DNA from: Paramacrobiotus richtersi
Taxonomy: Eukaryota > Tardigrada > Eutardigrada > Parachela > Macrobiotidae
Direction: 5' to 3'
Assembly (NCBI GenBank): GCA_034698045.1
Contig: JAQGAU010000045.1
Span: forward strand, 1 to 49,231
DNA length: 49,231 nucleotides
A model generated the notes under the pieces. The model was not told the origin of the DNA and searched no databases. It saw only the letters and a list, made by a program, of their open reading frames with translations. The position numbers and the translations under genes were made by a program. Below are positions 31,752-43,764 of the stretch, piece after piece. Position 1 is the stretch's first letter. Each line of letters opens with the position of its first letter.

Positions 31752-32830
31752 GGCCCAGTTTATCTGGCTTTGCTACGTGCTACGTGCTAGGCTTTTGGCA
31801 GGCGTGGCCTCTCGCTGTCGTCACATAGCACAAAGTCACTTGCGACGGTGTTTACGCATGCAAACTAGACTACATAGTCGCAACTACATAGCCTGCTAGT
31901 AGCGGTAGCGCGCTCACGTAAACAGCGTTTGCTACCCGTAGTCGCACTAGAAGCTGCTTCCCGTAGACGTAATGGTTAGTGGATGTAGCAACCTCATGAG
32001 GTTACTACACCACACTAAAAACCGTACTGGTTCAGTGTAATTTTAGTTAAAAATTATTACACGGAAGCGCTTCGTTGTAATCTTTGAACTATTGTCCAAC
32101 AATTTCGAAATGAAAATATATAAATTAATTATAAATTTATAAAAAAAATTAAAACTTTTTAATTTTAAAGTACAGTGTTTGAGCTAAGATTAGTATTAAA
32201 GATACAAAATGTATATAAACATAAAAACAATATTTCAATTTTAAAAAATTATTCTGAACGGAGAACGTAAACTTCAGAATGTAAAATCTTAAAGTAACAA
32301 TTAGAAAATAAAAACTGTTTTTCGAACAGCTCAAAATGAATATTTTCATTTAAAATGTCTTACTTTAAGATTACTTTTTTAGTTAAAATTTCTTTTGACT
32401 ATTTTAAAACTAAATATATGAACTATAAATTTAAAGTTTTCAGTAAAATAATTTTATAGATATCTTAGAGCTGCTCGCTGGAAAAATGCAGATTATAAAT
32501 TAAGAGTTCGCTACGGTAAAAGCTAAAACAAATAACAAGTTGTGATGTTTTACTGAATAATCTAATTATTTGTAATTAATCGGCTCACCATAGCTCGGTT
32601 GCCGGCTTGCCATAAACCAATACCGGCTTGCCACACGATCATATGCCGGCTCACCACAGTTTTATTGCTCTAGTGATAGCCAGGTCATGGTGAACTGACT
32701 ATCCACTTGCTACCCCCCGCTGGAGCTAGCAAGTGCGCGGCCAGTTTATGCTGCCAGCTACTGCTTGGGACACAGAGGGCGGGTAAAGTCCCGAAGTCAC
32801 ATAGTTGTAGTTGGCCAGATAAACTGGGCC
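31752..32830. mobile_element. TIR element, 1,079 bp, 3-bp (TAT) target duplication
   Basis: Ends GGCCCAGTTTATCTGGC and, inverted at 32814-32830, the same 17 bases. TAT flanks both sides (31749-31751, 32831-32833). A related copy of the surrounding repeat at 46.33 kb has the site unoccupied, with a single ATA on the corresponding strand. The right subterminal part repeats GCCGGCTTGCCA variants; the left is rich in CTACGTGCTA and TAGTCGCAACTAC. The core (32040-32580) is very AT-rich and non-coding. A 3-bp duplication suggests PIF/Harbinger or CACTA machinery; TAT is not the usual Harbinger TTA/TAA. Confidence 0.82.
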
Positions 32831-32833
32831 TAT

Positions 32834-33130
32834 GTCGTACATTTACTACTACTTGGTTACCTGGTCTCTCTGCTTCTTTTAACTTTATCTAGCATTGATC
32901 TTGATAGCAGCTAACGCATGCAATTAGCATGGCCGCTTACCGGCCATGCCAGATCGGAAAATGTTTATTCTTCGAGCGAGCTAGCTAATGAACTGTTTCC
33001 CTTTCTTACGAACGACGTTTCCCTACTTTCCCATGGATTGTTGAATAAACGTGATGATTGTGACCTTCGTGTCCGTTTCTGAATTCTCCCGTGTCCTCAA
33101 AAACATCGAAATGGTTACAAATGGAAAAAT
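32834..33130 (-). repeat. Interspersed repeat R4, copy 1 (host of the TIR element)
   Basis: Inverse complement of 46075-46340, about 80-85% identical by eye (GCATGGCCGCTTACCGGCC, TTCTTCGAGCGAGCTAGCT, GTTGAATAAAC, GTGACCTTCGT). The match resumes beyond the TIR element at 31748-31715. Read on + the unit carries an AATAAA. It may be an LTR or an untranslated end of a retroelement. Confidence 0.7.
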
Positions 33131-33314
33131 TAAATTATTTTGCGGCTAGAATCGGAGATAGTTTGGACGACATAAATAATTGCATTTTCTTCAGTTTTCT
33201 TGCTTTACAAAACAGATGATTGTCGTCAGCTATAAGAGTATTAATTCGGTTAGAAACCGTATCGATTAACCACCGAATATGCTGATGATGAGAAGTCGTG
33301 TAAAGGATTTTCGT

Positions 33315-34393
33315 TCATACAGTAATTTTTGTTAAATCAATATGTGTAATTTCAGAATCAGATTTTGTTGACCTTTTGTAAGGTTTTTTGGAAGTACTTT
33401 TAAATACTTGTAAGATTAATGTTGGTTCGTCTAATACGGGATAATTAGTCGTATTTAGCATAGGGCAGTCGGAAACAACGGTTTCATTGAAATAAAAATC
33501 CAGTTGACGATTTTTATCTCTTATGTAAGTAGTGTTATCAGTAACCACTAACGTGGCATAACCCTCATAAATTTTCGAAAATGTGCTGCACGGTTTAACT
33601 TCAGCACTTTCTTGATTGATCTGCCACACATATGCAGTATAGCCAAGGGACGCGTACGCAGATGGGTAAATGCCCGTAAGGTTGCCCTGAACAGAGGTAA
33701 CGGTGTCGTCACCAAAATCTCGCTCCAGGGTAACTTCCTCGAAGAGACAATTAATGGTTTTGAACTCACTGTTATGTAACCAGCTGGCCTAGGACCACCC
33801 TTTTTAGCGATAGTAAACCCCTCATGTTTCGTGATGTTACCGGTACAGTCCAATGTCTGGACCATGTGCCAGCAGTCAGCACTACGAAGAACAACAGGGA
33901 ATGTTTTTTCGTGAGTGTCGGTTGACCTTCAAAAGCACTCGTCGATATATAGTGTATTGACCCATTTACGACACGCATAACCCTTGAAACTTCGAAAAAC
34001 GGCTGCTGCTGTGCATAGAGTATATATTGCCTGAACTTGGCCATGGTTGTAATTCGGGATATTGCAGCGATCATAGTCTGTGAGGTCAAAGACCTTTGCC
34101 ATGCGTGGGTTTTGGCAGTCACAGGCCAGCAGTGATGCGGCTGCCGACTGCCGGATTAAGAGCCTTAATAAGGTAAAAACTGCTAGGTGAACCAACAATG
34201 CACAGGAATTCGAAGCTGATATTGCAGGCGGCCGAGATATTGGTGGCTTAATTTTACGACGCCAGTTAACCGGCACCGCCCAATCTCCACTATAGAAACA
34301 GGTGCCATACGGAGTGATGGTCAACGCATAATTCGAACCAACCTCGAGACGCTCTTGTTCGGTCATAGAGTGTTTAGGCTCGTAATTCTCCAA
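33315..34393 (-). pseudogene. Env-like glycoprotein remnant of the Gypsy element
   Basis: It lies 3' of the integrase on the coding strand, where retrovirus-like Gypsy elements carry a third ORF. The remnant is spread over at least three frames (34393-33929, 34122-33772, 33629-33315) with paired cysteines, several N-x-S/T sites and a hydrophobic stretch, as in a secreted or surface glycoprotein. No family of envelope can be named from sequence alone. It is frameshifted and not expressible as one protein. Confidence 0.45.
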
Positions 34394-34588
34394 AATATAC
34401 TGCGCTCTTCTAGCTCAGTCACAACATACTTGATATAAAAATTCTCGTTCACTGGAGGATAATAATAGTTGTCGACTATATCACGCGGTAACAAGTATGA
34501 AAAAGGGTGCAGCAAAGGGTGCTAAAAATAATAACGCCTGGTCACCGGTACCGATGTTTCTTGCAGAAATTCCAGATACTCGTGCAAC

Positions 34589-35526
34589 TTATTTGAAACC
34601 ATCTCCCAACCTTGGTCGAGCACTTTGTCGTCGGTATCTCTGCTCGTAAGTTAAGGAAAATTTAGTGCTTTCGGTTGCATCATAACGAAAATTATTCGCC
34701 TGGTTAACTAACCGATCAGGTTTTTTTGTCAGCCGAGTACTTTTTTGTACAACCGAAGCGAGTACAAGAATAGTAGAATTAGGAGTGATAGTAGCATCAG
34801 AGAGTGTTGTAGTATGAGAAATTAACGGAGACAGTGGTTTAGTAGGCTCGTAGTTCAGTTCGTTGGCTGTACACTCAGCCTCCGACTCGCTGTCGGACTC
34901 GCTGGTGCTAGTACTTATGTCACTTACATCAGAATCGGAAACAAATTCCGAACGGTCTTTGAATGGCCTCAAGCGCGAGACGTGCGCTACTTCTGCCTTT
35001 TCTCCACCGCGTATACTTTGCAAAAGAAAAGTTACTGGACCAATTTGTTTTATAACTTTATAAGGTCCCCTGAACATATGCGTCAATTTTTTCGCGGTTC
35101 TAGCCTTAATTGTCGGTTTATGTAACAGAACTAGATCACCTACAGAGGAACTATGATCCTTCAAAATTATGTTATGGTAACTTAAATTCGCGTTCTGACT
35201 ACTTTCACTATTAGCAATTACAATATCTGAAATTTCAGAGAATTGGTCAAACAACTCATTCACCATTGGTTGTGGATTTGTTGGCAGTACCATATCAATC
35301 GGTAACAATGCACCACGATTAAATATAAGAAAAAACGGCGAAAATTTTGAGGTATCGTGAACCGCGCTATTGCAGGCATATAATGCGTAAGGTACAACAA
35401 TACACCAGTCTTATGATATTGATCCACATATTTGGAGATTATTGTTTGTATCGAGCGATTTACACGTTCTACAGACGTATCTTGCTTGAGACGTGTCGCG
35501 CTCCACCGCTGCTCAGCTGCCGACAA
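34589..35526 (-). pseudogene. Integrase remnant (end of core plus GPY/F domain)
   Basis: ERVNRSIQTIISKYVDQ is the end of the DDE core. 35308-34589 holds VGDLVLLHKPTIKARTAKKL, FRGPYKVIKQIGPVTFLLQ and HVSRLRPF, the C-terminal GPY/F module, followed by an S/T-rich acidic tail. The zinc-binding HHCC module and most of the catalytic core are missing: RNase H sequence runs straight into the end of the core. It cannot integrate. Confidence 0.75.
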
Positions 35527-36663
35527 CGTGCTTGCGTAAGTAATCCGGTGCTCTACCTGCGTTCACAGGTCCGTCGGCAAGAGAACCACACCAATGCCGC
35601 TGCCACTAGCATCAGTGTGCATGATAACCGGCAGTGACGCGTCATAATGACGCAACAGAGGCGCCGTATTTAGTTTATTCTTGAAAAATTTAAAGCTGCC
35701 TCCTGTTCTGCGCCCCACTCAAACGGGACGCCTTCACCGTCTAGTTTACTTAATGGTTGAGCTATAGATAAAAAATTTTCTATATGCCGTCTGAAGTAAT
35801 TTAACTTGCCAATATTACTTTTTAGCTGTTTTAAATTTGATGGATTTTGTATTTAGACTTTTGCCTATACATTCTCCGGATCTGGCTGAACGCCAGCTTG
35901 CGAAACTAAGAAACCGAGAATTTTGATGTGTGAACTGACAAAAAGACATTTTTCGAAGTTCAGGATCAAATTAGCGTCCTGTAACCTGGATAAGACTCGA
36001 TTAATATGAAACATACGTTCAGAAGACCTTTTACTGTAAATTACGATATCATCGTTATATGCTAAACAAAATTTTCATAAAAACGGTGACAGGACCGTAT
36101 TAATTTCGCAATGGAACACAGAAGGCGCATTGCACAAGCCAAACGGCACAACCTTATAGTGATAATGATTGCCATTGGCGATAAGGCCAGATTTTTTACG
36201 GGCCTCAGGTGTTAACGGCACCTGGTGGTACCCACTTTTCATATCTAACGTTGAAAAAAAATTTACTACCGCTAAGAGAATCGAGTATGTCATCAGTACG
36301 AGGGATGGGATAGCCATCTTTTTGGTGAACTAATTAACCTTAGAAAAGTTTACCACGAACCGCAAAGTTTTACTTTTGTAGGTACCAGAAAAAAACTGGA
36401 AAGGCCCACAAGCCATAGGATGGCTCGATAAAGTCGAGCTAAATTAATTCCTCTAGCTGATCTTGAATGTATTTACGCTCAAGTAAACTAATGCGGTATG
36501 GCGCGCAGTTGACCGGAAGGTTATTTACCGTATCTAAATCCATCGAAAAATCACGGGCATTTCCGAGCGGCTTAGCAGTACTAGGAAATACATTTTTATG
36601 AAATGTTAATAATTTTAGTAATGCTTCCTTTTGTTGTGCAGTCAAGGTGTATCCAATAGACAA
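35527..36663 (-). pseudogene. Reverse transcriptase and RNase H remnant
   Basis: 36663-36439: N-terminal RT region. 36317-36075: LDMKSGYHQVPLTPEARKKS and VVPFGLCNAPSVF, RT motifs typical of Gypsy. Near 36065-36030 the catalytic YxDD box is YNDD, followed by ILGFLVSQAGVQPDPENV and a stop near 35860. RNase H then reads LRHYDASLPVIMHTDASGSG and LSAAEQRWSAT near 35640-35500. Several frames are involved, so the protein is broken. Position between protease and integrase is normal for Gypsy. Confidence 0.8.
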
Positions 36664-36834
36664 TGCCGTAAAATTAAAACCATCTTTATCGAGAAGTTTT
36701 GATTTACAAAGTTCGACTCGTAATTGACTTGTTCGCTAATTGACGGCAACGAAACATTCGCTACCGATCGTTACAACGCACGAGAAACTTCTTTACTGAA
36801 ACAATTAATGGCAATTTTAAATTTTCCCAAAGTC

Positions 36835-37101
36835 TCAAAGCCCCTCTAATGATGGTAAAACATCAAGATCGATTGTCATACTAAAGCATAATAACGTTAT
36901 TTCCGTTTGAACTGTTTCAATTGTAGAAATTGTACGACCATCAATAACTACCACTTTTTGCGATGCAGGAGTAACAAGGGAATTAGTGGAGGTAACAAAA
37001 TATAAGGAACATAAACTGATTCTAGCTCCAGTATCCAGCAAAGCAGCAGCAGAATTAACCTTGACTGGTAGTATAGGTAACGTACCGTTGTATACTTGCA
37101 C
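36835..37101 (-). pseudogene. Gypsy aspartic protease domain
   Basis: VKVNSAAALLDTGARISLCS carries the DTGA active site, followed by VVIDGRTISTIETVQTEITL. The domain looks complete but is separated from gag and RT by stops and frame changes. Confidence 0.65.
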
Positions 37102-37129
37102 TGATTTTATCTATGGCGTGCTGGTGGCC

Positions 37130-37850
37130 TCAACCGCTTAATCGACGCATTAAGCGGTCGGGGTACATAAGTCTGATTGGATGCATTACTATTATCAGAG
37201 CGTCGGTGCCCCTGCGTAAGGGGGACGAAGTTATTTTGTTGATTAACCCGGTTATTATTAATTGTATTTGTACCGTTGTAATTTTTATTATGGGCATTGT
37301 TGCAATTATGCGGTATGTTACTGCTATTATGGGCATGGGCTGTATTAGTGTATTAGCCTGCGAATTCTGACGTGCGCGCCACATGTCGGTTGAATGCCCG
37401 TATTTTTTATGAAAGTCACAAAAAGGTTCATTGGCTACCGATCTACAGAAATGGTTAACATTGGATCTTGGAGAATTATGAGAATTATTATTATTATTAT
37501 AAGGATAACTATCATTGGTGGGATTAGCATAATAACGATTACTGTGACCATAACTATTAGAAGTACTATCAAAATTGCAAGCGTTAGCTTCATGGCCTTG
37601 TCGACCACATTTATGGCAAACGATATTAGAAGCAAAAGTACATCCATGAGTCGTTGCTTAGTTCGACAGTCTGCTTCGATATGGCCGAAGCGGAAACAGC
37701 ATGTACACTTTGGGTCACCGAATCCAGAATTACTTCTTTGATGCTGTGATCGCCGGCCCTGCATATATGGTGGGCGGCGACGGCAGTTCTCTAGACGATG
37801 GCCCGCTCTATTACAGTATGTACAAAACTTATTCTCATTATAATTATTTT
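37130..37850 (-). pseudogene. Gag nucleocapsid with at least three CCHC zinc knuckles
   Basis: Three C-x2-C-x4-H-x4-C knuckles appear in order: CTYCNRAGHRLENC (near 37835-37790), CTCCFRFGHIEADC (near 37710-37665) and CHKCGRQGHEANAC (near 37615-37570). An Asn-rich spacer and a degenerate fourth unit (FCDFHKKYGHSTDMW, near 37430) follow. They lie in different frames, so indels have accumulated between them. Confidence 0.7.
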
Positions 37851-38132
37851 TCAGTCCATTACCTTTGAACTAATTATGTGCATAATGCTTGTCGAAGAAG
37901 TGATTTTGTACATCCAGAACTTCTTGTCCGGCTGCCTTACATATATCCTTGTCATTAAGCATACGCTTCAGGAGGCGAAACATCTCAAATACATCGATAC
38001 AGGCGGATAAAAACTGATCGGTTGTTGTCGGTCTAAAGGGTACTACTTTTCTAGTAAATCCCCATGAAATCCTCTTTTTAAGTAATCTACTTTATCTTTT
38101 ACACTCATATGCGCATCGATAGAGTTACACAT

Positions 38133-38579
38133 TTACAATATGTCGTTCACGCAATCAGTTTTATTCTCATTTTCGCGAATCTGTCTGTTTCGTAACCGGC
38201 GTTTGACATTGTCAATCAAGCCAGCAGGCCTTGAGTGGTTAAGGAGAGCAGCTTGTAATAGATCCCAGTCTAAGGTTGTGGCGAGATCCTCGTCGCGTAG
38301 CTGAATGTACCAGGTACGCGCAAAGGATTCTACGTACATCGGAAATTGTTTGCATTTCTTGTCTTCAGGCCAATCGTTGGCCAGCGTTGTCAGATTAAAA
38401 TGCTCCAGCCAAGCCGATACAGTTTCGCCTGCCTTACCACCAAAACGAGGAACGTCGACAGCCAATCCAAGCCCACACCTTTCCAGAGCGGCCGCTAAAG
38501 CGCCCAGCTCAACCACGTTCGCCACATCAATAGGGCTGTCCGGCCTGACAAGCCGACGGGAGTAGACATCTGCCGGCAC
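38133..38579 (-). pseudogene. Gag capsid-like region of the Gypsy element
   Basis: 148 codons containing ETVSAWLEHFNLTTLANDW, KCKQFPMYVESFARTWY and LLQAALLNHSRPAGL, the layout of Ty3/Gypsy capsid (W..F......W......L...L...A..WY). Continuity with the knuckle region is lost by a stop near 38133. Confidence 0.65.
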
Positions 38580-38581
38580 CT

Positions 38582-40604
38582 CTACCCTGCTACCCGGGCG
38601 GACGCACAGTTCATCTTACAGGCCATTTGCATTGGCCGCTTTCGATGCGGATCTTTGGCGCAGAACGTTTTCGCCGCTGCTTTGCATTTATCGAAAAGAT
38701 GAGCGAACAGAATGCTTAATATCGCGTAGCATACGTGAGTGGTAAAGCTGACCTGGCCAGTGCGCCTATAGGGAAAAGCGTGTAAGGCGGTAAACCCAAA
38801 CACCCACGTATCAGTTTAAGGACTTTGATGGTATCGTCCCTATCAAATTCTTGATGTCTGAATTTATTGAAGTAATTCAAATGAGGACAAATGACGCACC
38901 CCCGCGTGAGAAGGCAAGAAGCCAACAGAGGTCAACGAGGCTGGCCCGACAGAGGAAACAGTCCTAAAGGAGAGGACAAAACGCAACCGTCCCGATCCAC
39001 CGAACCAACCACCCGTAGAAAAATCCGGTACTGACCAAGACGACAACGCCCGTAAGGTGGTCACACAAAGAGAGAAGTATCGCTTTATTATGGGTATAGG
39101 GTGCAGCTATTAAAAGCATGGGAAAAGCTTTGACAGACAGCACATGCAGTCTAACGATGCGCCTAATAACAACTTAAACTGGTACGAAGTCGTGCCTGCC
39201 GGTACCGTGGTCAATTTCCACATGCAATTATAGAAAAGGTTGCCAGCCAGATGACTGAGACGGATGTCGTAAATGGACCATAAATCCTGTCTTACCCCTG
39301 CTCTCACACCTGGAACTGACTGCTAATAATGGTTCAGTAGGCGTTCAAAGGAAGCCGCTTGGTGACCGGTGCACAGGGCTCGGTATCAGGGAAGCGATGC
39401 CGGGACTGTAGATCAAATACGACGTAAAATTAGAGGTTCCTTTTAAAGGTCAGCAGAGTTGATACATGAACAGAAGAATTCAATAATTAAGAATTTGATT
39501 GCGAAATAATAAAAAAATCGTATGTAAGGAGCGTTCTTTTCTTTTTTTGTTATATGTTTGCTTTGCTCGTATACGGAGAATCTTGCGAAGTTGCAACGGA
39601 TGGATTAAGTAGGATAAACTTTTTTCTGGTTACTGTATTAAATCGATAGGTAAGATCAAACGAATTTTATTAACTATGATAGCCGCTAATCCAAAAATAA
39701 GTAGTCACCTGATAAATAGTTGGCCAGATTGTCTATGATTCAGTAGAGCTTGTTAGTGAACAGTCTTATCGATGTGCCGCGTACCGTCTTAGAACAGTGT
39801 AATGCCGATTTACGAGAACTTGTAAGTCGCCGGTTAACTATATAAGAAAAGAAGATTACCTTCGAGCAGATTTAGTTAATAATTAGTTTTCCGTTAATTG
39901 CGTTTTTGAAGTAAAGTCAATATGCAGTACAACCGAATAAACATACATAAGTAGTTATCAGATCTACACTAAATGAGATGTGAAAGATTTTCGATTTTTC
40001 TTTTTTGTCAGAGTAACTATAATAAGACGAACATTTGACAACACGTTATAATGGTATTGAGACTTGAAATACGTTAGATTAACTGGTATATGGATGGGAA
40101 TGTAACGCACTAGTATAAAGTGTAGTATTAAAAAAATGCAGTATTAAACAAAATATGACGAATAAGAGGTGTGATATGAACAAAATAAGCGATCGGACAC
40201 GCAGCCTGAATGCAACGACTCAACAATTCGTCTACCGAAATGCGCCACACTAAATCAGTACACTTAGACTGTGCCGGGATTTTAATCGTATGTGTACTTA
40301 CCTGCCGAGACGGGAATGCTTCGTCGGCCGGGGTATCAGTGCTGCTCGCGTCGGTGCTGTCGAAAACCAAAAAGACACTTGCCAGTACAGAGTGAGTGGG
40401 TAAGCAGTTGGGAGAGCGAGGTGCGGAATCCGGATGATCAGGATGGACACCTGGGAAATGGACAGAGTAGGGCGAAAATTGCGTAGAGACGCCGAAACGT
40501 AGTGTGCGCCTGGACTGACCGGTAACTTGAACGGAAGTAACGTCGTTGAGAACAGCAAAATCAATTGCTGAAAAACAAAAATTAGTGACGTGTTCAAAAC
40601 ACAG
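38582..40604. other. Long leader between LTR and gag; no supported gene
   Basis: Two kilobases is long for a Gypsy leader. - strand frames at 38582-39064 could be a frame-broken gag N-terminus (for example DDTIKVLKLIRGCLGLPPY). The rest, 39070-40600, shows nothing recognisable and could contain an unrecognised insertion. Confidence 0.35.
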
Positions 40605-40619
40605 ACTTTCGGCACCAAA
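40605..40619 (-). other. Primer-binding-site-like sequence
   Basis: On the - strand TTTGGTGCCGAAAG directly follows the proposed LTR end CTACA. A TGGTGCCGAA-type string at this place is common in LTR elements as the tRNA primer site. The tRNA was not identified. Confidence 0.45.
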
Positions 40620-41014
40620 TGTAGCGTAATAACTACAGAAGTACGGAATTTGCAGTGTGTTGTATGTACGTAACGGAACAACCGGCGATCACTATTAAGA
40701 ATTTATTAATCTGTTCGGTAGCTGGAAAGTTGGTAAGTGAGAGAAGCGAAAGTAGCGATGCTCTGGCCAGTTGGCAAGTGGCTCGTGATCATGCGTGGTC
40801 AATAAGAAAGGGAGAATGCTAACAGATAGGCCAATAAGAACACGGGTGCCGCTGCGCCGGGGAGTGAGCAACCAATCAGACAGGGCGGCGCATGCGCCCT
40901 CTGGCCTAATACTTAGAGATAGGCTGAACAGTACGGCCGGCAACGGGCCATGGTACACACACAAGGTAACGAACGTCACAAAGCAGTTGAAAGCGAGCTT
41001 CAAACCCCACTACA
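40620..41014 (-). repeat. Proposed 5' LTR of the Gypsy element
   Basis: 395 bp on the - strand from TGTAGTGGGG to ...TTACGCTACA, giving TGTAG/CTACA inverted ends. Inside are CCAAT-type motifs (TGATTGGTTG, TTATTGGCC) and an AATAAA near 40705. Because no second LTR was found, the boundary rests on the ends and the adjacent primer site only. Confidence 0.5.
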
Positions 41015-41029
41015 AAATAATGAGCTAAT

Positions 41030-43700
41030 AAAAACAAATGCTAAATTAAACACAGGAAAGCCAAAACATCGGAAACAACTATTAAAAATTGTAATGTCAG
41101 GGACCAAGTCTCTAGAATTGCAGCAAAACTGTTAAAATAATTGACCGAGGACTTCGTTTAACAAAGTGCCCAAAACGTAATGCGTTCGCAGCGACAAATT
41201 AGACCGATAAGTTGCGAAAGTCTGTTTTAAAGCAGAGCCTAGTATCATGAAGTTTTTTTGAACCAATTCTGCAAACGAATCTCAAGAAACAATGAGGCGG
41301 GCAACCGCAGGCGTTTCATGAAAGTAGTGAAAGTAAGTGTAGGGGTGCGTATAGTGGTACCCTACTATTGAATGGCCGTTCTGAACTGTTATGTAGCAGC
41401 TGTAAAACTGTTGATGAAGCGTAGTGAATGCTAAGGTACGGAAATAAAATATTCGAAGAAAAGGTGACTGCTGTACAAAAAGAAATTTAACTGTTAAACG
41501 GTAACTTCGGAGCAATGCCATGCTATGGAGCACGGGGCGTTTGTACAACGGCCTGATTCTTTTTCCTCGCCTTTATCTTGTTCTTCAATTTTACAACTCG
41601 AGGGCGCTCAAAGCATATTTTTTAAATTGTCGACCAGGTCAATCACTGTAACTAAGCGAAGCAGGTTGGAGAGTAACAAGACCGTGCCGCTGCTTTGCAA
41701 GTACCAAAAAAGTGCACGTTTGTATAGCTGTATTTGTGTTGTAGGATCCACGCAGTCGTAACGGAGGACGACACAGTGGCATTTGGTGGAATTTTCTCAC
41801 GCTGCTGAGCTCCAAATAAAGTATGCATAAGTGGCTCCAAATATCTTGTACTGTATGTACCTAAATATTGGATTCATCACTAAGTACCAACTTTCACGTG
41901 TCGATGGAGTCAGTTTCTGAATTTATGTGACACTTTGAACACGTTCTCCATACTTCTGCAGGATTTTTGAACTTGAAGCTTCGATGTAAGTTCCAGATGA
42001 GTTGCGATATGAGAGCTTTCTGCTTCTGAATTGGGTCACTCTAATCGAGACACGGTGATACACTGTCGGACCTAGACTTGCATGTCTTCTTCGTACTATC
42101 TGAAATGATTTTGAACATGGTTGTAAAGAAAGTGCTTTTGATCCTCCGGGTGCTTTCACAATTTTGTGAAGTAATTTTTCAGGTAATAATATCATACTTT
42201 TTTAGTGGACGCGCAAAATGCAGGGAGAACGTCGCAACTGCATTGGAAATGCCGGAGAAGTACAGAACGTAATAGCTTCGTACCGCTCATTCCTGTGTGA
42301 CCGGAAATATACGTTGGAAGTCTTGAAAGGTTAGCAGATGCTTGCTACAAAGCGATTGCGCCATGTGCTGTGATTTTTTATCGGAACTGGAACAGGGTGG
42401 TGTAATCGGGCTATCCGTTTTCATGGTTCACATGGATCCCGTTTTCAGGGATAACCCTATCGTATAAGCAGTTCACTCGGAACTCATTGCCCGCACCAAC
42501 CAATGCAGCACCTCAGATCGTTCAAGGTGATGCGGCTCCGACAGAACAGAACCGGGAGGGAAATATTTCTGGGACGGGGCTTGGCCCTGAATCCGCTTCC
42601 ACTCAGTGCTTGTGCGTATTCCTTACCAGCTCTGATATGTGTTTCTGAAGTCACGGCGACTGTCACGCTAATTATTACAAACGATACGTTTTGGCACCGC
42701 AGGATTGGCGGCCAGCCGGAAACGAATTTACGTGGGCATTGCAAGTTTCGAGTACTGGGAATTCGTAAGGCAACAAATCTGATATAGGGTGTGTCTCAAT
42801 TTCGAAGCGAATCCAGATACGGTACGCCGGCGTGGTCAAACGAAGATGCGTTTCGCGAACCCATTTCATAATTCCTGTCATATACCGTATGCAGATGTTT
42901 TGAATTTGAGGCCCATGGTTGCTCTGCCATAGAATGCTAAAAATGGTGACACATGTGCGTATACAATTCATTTGCGCCGTAGATTGTTCTATGCGCGTGC
43001 CCAAGGGTTACGGGAATTACTGCGGGATTCCGACGGAAAAGAGCGATCACACTGGATTGAACTTGTAAACAACGGCTCGCGCTGTAGCACTGCCTATATT
43101 ACAGTGAAAAGCGTAGAACGATGTCACTGGGCGGCCGGAGTACTGTGGAATTACCATCCCATCCGTGGCGGTGCGACGCCATGTTTGACCAGTAAGTGGG
43201 CATAATAATATATAAGAAACTCCTTCTGTTGCCGCCTCATGGTCTCTTGGAATCCGCAATTAGGTTATAGACATTCTTGTTGACTGCCAAATGACGTTTT
43301 AAAATTAGTAAATTAGTATCCAGTCGCTAGTTTGCGAGTTTGCGTCGATTTTCGGTATGTATTTTGTATTACTTTGCATTAGTTTGTTTTTGTTTGTAAT
43401 GCTTTGTATTATATACCGGCCGCAGGATCGGTTCAATGCATATCGAAAATCGATCTCATGTTCAGCAGTTAGGAATTTCCTGTTCGGTCATCGCACTATT
43501 TTAACAAATTCGGTGCAAATCGTTTTTCGTTAGTATTAACTCATCTGACCTCAAATTAATCGACCGGAGCAGAGCACAAGTGCGCTGTACTCAGCTATAG
43601 CGCACGCTCCCCGTCTATTGCTGAAATTTATATACGTCCAAAAGTTCTTCGTTCGGAGTGCGATTTGCTTAGAATTCTACTGATATGTTTCTCGCTGCGA
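41030..43700. other. Intergenic, no supported gene
   Basis: Several 60-110 codon frames exist on both strands (for example 42675-43004 on -, 42972-43205 on +) but none shows a recognisable motif. Confidence 0.3.
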
Positions 43701-43764
43701 ATTCCGAAACTTTGCTAAATGACAAAGTTGTCATTCCGAAACTTTGCTAAATGACAAAGTTGTC
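43701..43764. repeat. Perfect 2 x 32-bp tandem duplication containing a palindrome
   Basis: The unit beginning ATTCCGAAACTTTGCTAAAT occurs twice with no mismatch. Each unit contains AACTTTG...CAAAGTT (8-base loop), so the pair can form two hairpins. Recent slippage duplication or an assembly artefact. Confidence 0.7.

Larger units (their letters stand above)
33315..41014 (-). mobile_element. Decayed Gypsy-type LTR retrotransposon with env-like ORF
   Basis: Order on the - strand: LTR (41014-40620), primer-binding-like site, a 2-kb leader, gag, CCHC knuckles, protease, reverse transcriptase, RNase H, integrase tail with GPY/F motif, env-like ORF. All frames are broken. No second LTR was found left of 33315; R4 and the TIR element occupy that side. 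The chromodomain position is absent. The order PR-RT-RH-IN and the GPY/F motif indicate Ty3/Gypsy, not BEL or Copia. Confidence 0.8.
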
